Of a stretch of 16,919 nucleotides of DNA, positions 14,352 to 16,919 are shown in pieces. This DNA is from Bacteroidetes bacterium UBA4416. GTDB taxonomy: Bacteria; Bacteroidota; Bacteroidia; B-17B0; Aurantibacillaceae. The notes beneath the pieces are model-generated. The model did no database searches, was not told where the DNA came from, and worked only from the letters and a program-made list of their open reading frames with translations. Both the position numbers and the translations under genes were made by a program. The stretch's first letter is position 1; every line of letters begins with the position of its first letter. Location: positions 1 to 16,919 of the forward strand of contig DGQK01000071.1 of assembly GCA_002390745.1 (NCBI GenBank), read 5' to 3'.

Positions 14352-14990
14352 ATGAAAAACCTTTCGCTTATTCTGAATGGCATCCTCATCATTGCCGTAG
14401 CCATTCTTTTTTACCAGGTACATAGTTTGAAATCGCTTGTGGTGCCTGCCACTGAAACAAGCCAGGAAACAGAGGTAAAGCCGCAGATCGTAGCGAGCTC
14501 CACCAATCTGGGCGATGCAAAAATAGCCTACGTGAATACCGACAGCCTCAATGAGCATTACGCCTATATCGCCGATTTTACCAAAGTGCTCCGTGGCAAG
14601 AAAGCCAGCCTGGAGGCCCAGATGGAAAGTATGACCATCAAATTTCAGAACGATTACCAGGCCTATCAGCAATCCGCGCAAGCCGGCATCGCACCTCAGG
14701 CCGAGCTCATGAAAACCGAAGAGAATCTGAAAAGGCAGCAACAGGACCTGGCCAACAAGGAAATGCAGATGCAGAACCTGGCCGTAGAACTTGAAGAGAA
14801 AAATGCGGAGCTTAATAAAAATGTGAAGGAATACCTGCAACGTTACAACAATGGAAAGTTTGATTATATCCTTTCATATTCCGACCTGGTACCCACCATT
14901 TTGCTTACCAACCCTAAGCTGAATATTACAAGCGATGTTCTGAAAGGTTTGAATGAAGAATACAAAGCCAAAAAAGCAGCTAAGAAATAA
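14352..14990 (+). CDS. Skp/OmpH-like periplasmic protein with membrane anchor
   Basis: This 212-residue protein has one N-terminal hydrophobic helix (about 4-22), a Thr/Glu-rich linker (about 34-55), and then the OmpH/Skp-type opening KIAYVNTDSLNEHY (57-70). A long, charged coiled coil follows (about 75-165, rich in E, K and Q), and the C-terminal part has FDYILSYSDLVPTILL, which in Skp packs back on the trimer base. Skp chaperones hold unfolded outer-membrane proteins in the periplasm. No clear signal-peptidase site follows the helix, so this one may stay tethered to the inner membrane. It starts with ATG and its TAA shares one base with the ATG of the next gene. The family is fairly secure; the precise function is inferred. 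Confidence 0.82.
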   Translation: MKNLSLILNGILIIAVAILFYQVHSLKSLVVPATETSQETEVKPQIVASSTNLGDAKIAYVNTDSLNEHYAYIADFTKVLRGKKASLEAQMESMTIKFQNDYQAYQQSAQAGIAPQAELMKTEENLKRQQQDLANKEMQMQNLAVELEEKNAELNKNVKEYLQRYNNGKFDYILSYSDLVPTILLTNPKLNITSDVLKGLNEEYKAKKAAKK

Positions 14991-15394
14991 TGGAAGATAA
15001 AAAAGCCCTGCTCAGCAAGATCATGTATGTGCATCACTTTCATGAAACCTTTAAAATAGGGAATGCAGATGCGCCTACACTCATAGATGAAAGAGACTAC
15101 ACCCTTCGCTATAACCTCATCAAAGAGGAAAACGACGAATACCTGGAAGCCTGTAAAAATGGCGACCTCGTGGAAATAGCCGACGCCCTGGGTGACCAGC
15201 TGTACATCCTGTTCGGAACCATTCTTAAGCACGGCCTCCAGCACAAAATAGAAGAAGTGTTTGATGAGATCCAGCGCAGCAATATGAGCAAGCTGGATGA
15301 AAACGGCCAGCCTATTTACAGGGAAGACGGCAAAATCCTCAAAAGCAAGCTCTATTTCAGGCCTGATATCAAAGCCATCGTGCAGCCCGACTAA
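14990..15394 (+). CDS. MazG-like nucleotide pyrophosphohydrolase
   Basis: This is a small all-alpha NTP pyrophosphatase of 134 residues. It shows the metal-binding pattern EExxE (E46, E47, E50 in KEENDEYLEA) followed by ExxD (E62, D65 in EIADALGD) with D69 next. This is the signature of the MazG/HisE-type fold, which hydrolyses nucleoside triphosphates or phosphoribosyl-ATP to the monophosphate and pyrophosphate. The C-terminal stretch SKLDENGQPIYREDGKILKS (95-114) with a following YFRPD is typical of the subgroup that resembles phage and dCTP/dUTP-type pyrophosphatases. The ATG overlaps the previous stop as TAATG, so it is translationally coupled to the Skp-like gene. The substrate is not known. 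Confidence 0.87.
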   Translation: MEDKKALLSKIMYVHHFHETFKIGNADAPTLIDERDYTLRYNLIKEENDEYLEACKNGDLVEIADALGDQLYILFGTILKHGLQHKIEEVFDEIQRSNMSKLDENGQPIYREDGKILKSKLYFRPDIKAIVQPD

Positions 15395-15413
15395 CAACAG
15401 CCCTTTCAAGGCA

Positions 15414-15443
15414 TTAACATTTATATGTTATACTAAATGTTAA
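15414..15443. other. AT-rich inverted repeat after the pyrophosphohydrolase gene
   Basis: TTAACATTTA (15414-15423) and TAAATGTTAA (15434-15443) are perfect reverse complements with a 10-nt spacer. It starts 19 nt after the stop at 15394. There is no T-run behind it in either direction, so it may be a weak terminator, an mRNA 3' end structure or a protein-binding site. Confidence 0.5.
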
Positions 15444-15503
15444 AAACAGCAAAAAATCACTTAAACTTTACCGCGTATTTTTACCTGTTTGCCTTATTAA
15501 GCA

Positions 15504-15511
15504 TACATTTG
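15504..15511 (+). promoter_or_regulatory. TAnnTTTG promoter box of the repeat-protein gene
   Basis: TACATTTG is a perfect TAnnTTTG match, 67 bases before the ATG at 15579. A TTTG at 15488-15491 is closer than the usual -33 spacing. The box implies an AT-rich leader of about 60 nt. Confidence 0.5.
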
Positions 15512-15578
15512 CGACAAATTTTTTAAAAGCTTTTAGAGCCAAAGCCCTATAGCATGTTACGTTGACGCAATTTTAAAT

Positions 15579-16919
15579 ATGCATAAAATAGTTAGTATTT
15601 GTTTTTTATTGCTGGTGAATTTGCTGAGTGCCCAGGCTCCACAAAAAATTTCCTATCAGGGAGTTGCCAGAAACAACCTCGGGGCCGTTCTAAGTAATAC
15701 GACCATTGCTGTAAAATTTGATATCCACCAGGGCTCGCCGCTGGGGGCGATTGTGTTCACAGAACAACACCAGGGAGCTTCAGGGCTTGGAACCAATGCA
15801 TTTGGCTTGTTTACGACAGCCATTGGCAGCATCAGCAGCCTTTCGGGCATAAATTGGGGCAATGGCCCCTTTTTTATAGAAGTATCCATAGATCCTGCTA
15901 ACGGGAACTCCTACAGCTCTGTGGGAATCCAGCAGCTGATGAGCGTACCTTATGCCTTATATGCCGAAACCGCAGGAAATGCCACCCCAGTACCGACGAT
16001 TACGGTCAATGCCCCCAATACCATTACAAATCCCTCGGCAGGTTCCTACAGCATCAACATTCCTCCTGCCTTAAGCTACACAGCAGGAAACGGAATTGAT
16101 ATCAACAATGGCATTATCAGCACCACACTTGCCGCCACAAGCTTAACCCTGACGGGATCCGGTCAGGCAATCATCACTTCAAGCACGGCCAACCACTATG
16201 ATGTGAATGTGCCAACACCTACCCTGAATGTGACCGGCGGGACCCTAAGCGGCGCTTATCCTTCGCAGACGCTGACGATCCCGAGCTCATCGACCTCGCT
16301 GACGGCAGGGAACAGCAACATCACCTTGAACCAGTCAGGCAATGCCTACACGATTACACCGGTAACTCCAAGCCTGAACGTGACCGGCGGGACCTTAAGC
16401 GGCGCTTATCCTTCGCAGACGCTGACGATCCCGAGCTCATCGACCTCACTGACGGCAGGCAACAGCAACATCACCCTGAACCAGTCCGGCAATGCCTACA
16501 CGATTACACCGGTAACTCCGAGCCTGAGTGTGACCGGCGGGACCTTAAGCGGCGCTTATCCTTCGCAGACGCTGACGATCCCAAGTTCTTCGACAAGCTT
16601 AGTACAAGGAAGCAATATCACACTTAACCAAAGCGGAAATAGCTATACCGTCAGCGCCTCTACAGCTTCGCTGACGGCAGGGAACAGCAACATCACCCTG
16701 AACCAGTCCGGCAATGCTTACACGATCACACCAGTAACTCCAAGCCTGAACGTGACCGGCGGCACCTTAAGCGGCGCTTATCCTTCGCAGACGCTGACGA
16801 TCCCGAGCTCATCGACCTCGCTGACGGCAGGGAACAGCAACATCACCCTGAACCAGTCCGGCAATGCTTACACGATTACACCCGTAACTCCAAGTCTGAA
16901 CGTGACCGGCGGGACCTTA
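15579..16919 (+). CDS. secreted repeat-rich surface protein (partial, runs off the window)
   Basis: ATG at 15579 opens a frame that stays open for all 447 codons to the end of the window. A signal peptide (MHKIVSICFLLLVNLLSAQA, cleavage probably after AQA) precedes KISYQGVARNNLGAVLSN. Residues 24-130 form the conserved N-terminal domain seen in many Bacteroidota secreted or fibre-like proteins, with FDIHQGSPLGAIVFTEQH, GINWGNGPFFIEVSIDP and QQLMSVPYALYAETAGN. A Ser/Thr/Asn-rich region with degenerate motifs follows (131-212), then near-identical 50-residue units from residue 213. There are almost no charged residues in the repeats, which fits a beta-rich extracellular stalk or fibre. The C-terminus is missing, so a sorting domain or an intramolecular chaperone cannot be checked. 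The function is probably adhesion or surface structure. Confidence 0.85.
   Translation, partial: MHKIVSICFLLLVNLLSAQAPQKISYQGVARNNLGAVLSNTTIAVKFDIHQGSPLGAIVFTEQHQGASGLGTNAFGLFTTAIGSISSLSGINWGNGPFFIEVSIDPANGNSYSSVGIQQLMSVPYALYAETAGNATPVPTITVNAPNTITNPSAGSYSINIPPALSYTAGNGIDINNGIISTTLAATSLTLTGSGQAIITSSTANHYDVNVPTPTLNVTGGTLSGAYPSQTLTIPSSSTSLTAGNSNITLNQSGNAYTITPVTPSLNVTGGTLSGAYPSQTLTIPSSSTSLTAGNSNITLNQSGNAYTITPVTPSLSVTGGTLSGAYPSQTLTIPSSSTSLVQGSNITLNQSGNSYTVSASTASLTAGNSNITLNQSGNAYTITPVTPSLNVTGGTLSGAYPSQTLTIPSSSTSLTAGNSNITLNQSGNAYTITPVTPSLNVTGGTL
16215..16919 (+). repeat. 150-bp in-frame tandem repeats with one 72-bp expanded unit
   Basis: Units start at 16215, 16365, 16515, 16737 and 16887 (the last is cut by the window edge). 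Units 1, 2 and 4 are 150 bp, and unit 3 is 222 bp because it carries an extra half-unit. Each encodes the pattern TPSLNVTGGTLSGAYPSQ, then TLTIPSSSTSLTAG, then NSNITLNQSGNAYTITPV. Apart from the odd half in unit 3 the copies differ at only a few bases, so the array is recent. Confidence 0.93.

Overview
The window looks like a chromosomal stretch from a member of the Bacteroidota. The supporting signs are a tyrosine recombinase of the Bacteroidetes type, promoters resembling TTG-N17+-TAnnTTT(G/A), almost no Shine-Dalgarno sequences, and a secreted repeat protein whose N-terminal domain is familiar from Bacteroidota surface proteins. I cannot name the genus.

Left edge (1-2053): the last codons of a possible + strand gene converge on a tyrosine recombinase gene on the - strand. 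This part is visibly AT-richer than the rest and looks like the edge of an integrated element. It is followed by about 600 bases without a credible gene. That spacer holds a 38-bp direct repeat (two copies), hairpin-forming units spaced exactly 74 bp apart (three copies), and a short CCGTAGG-centred palindrome.

Middle (2054-14252): a surface polysaccharide cluster transcribed divergently from a 115-bp promoter region. Leftward run a GT4-like glycosyltransferase and an NAD-dependent sugar epimerase/dehydratase. Rightward run, mostly with tiny gaps or 4-nt overlaps, a GT4 glycosyltransferase, a FemAB-like acyltransferase, an AAC(3)-family N-acetyltransferase, a polysaccharide deacetylase-like protein, a second FemAB-like protein, a second deacetylase-like protein, an ExoA-like GT2 membrane glycosyltransferase, an O-antigen ligase/polymerase-like membrane protein, a DegT/DnrJ/EryC1/StrS aminotransferase and a WcaJ/PglC-type initiating phosphoglycosyl transferase. 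My reading is that the aminotransferase and initiating transferase supply and load an amino sugar on the lipid carrier, the glycosyltransferases extend it, the acyltransferases and deacetylases modify amino groups, and the ligase/polymerase completes or transfers the chain. No flippase, chain-length regulator or outer-membrane exporter is present here.

Right edge (14352-16919): a membrane-anchored Skp/OmpH-like protein overlaps by one base with a MazG-like nucleotide pyrophosphohydrolase. After an AT-rich inverted repeat and a good TAnnTTTG promoter box comes a secreted protein. Its C-terminal part is built of near-identical 50-residue repeats and runs off the end of the window.

The most interesting signals are the paired deacetylase/acyltransferase cassette, the 74-bp-periodic hairpin array bracketed by direct repeats, the freshly amplified repeat protein with an older half-unit embedded in it, and a 22-codon mini-ORF inside the polysaccharide operon.
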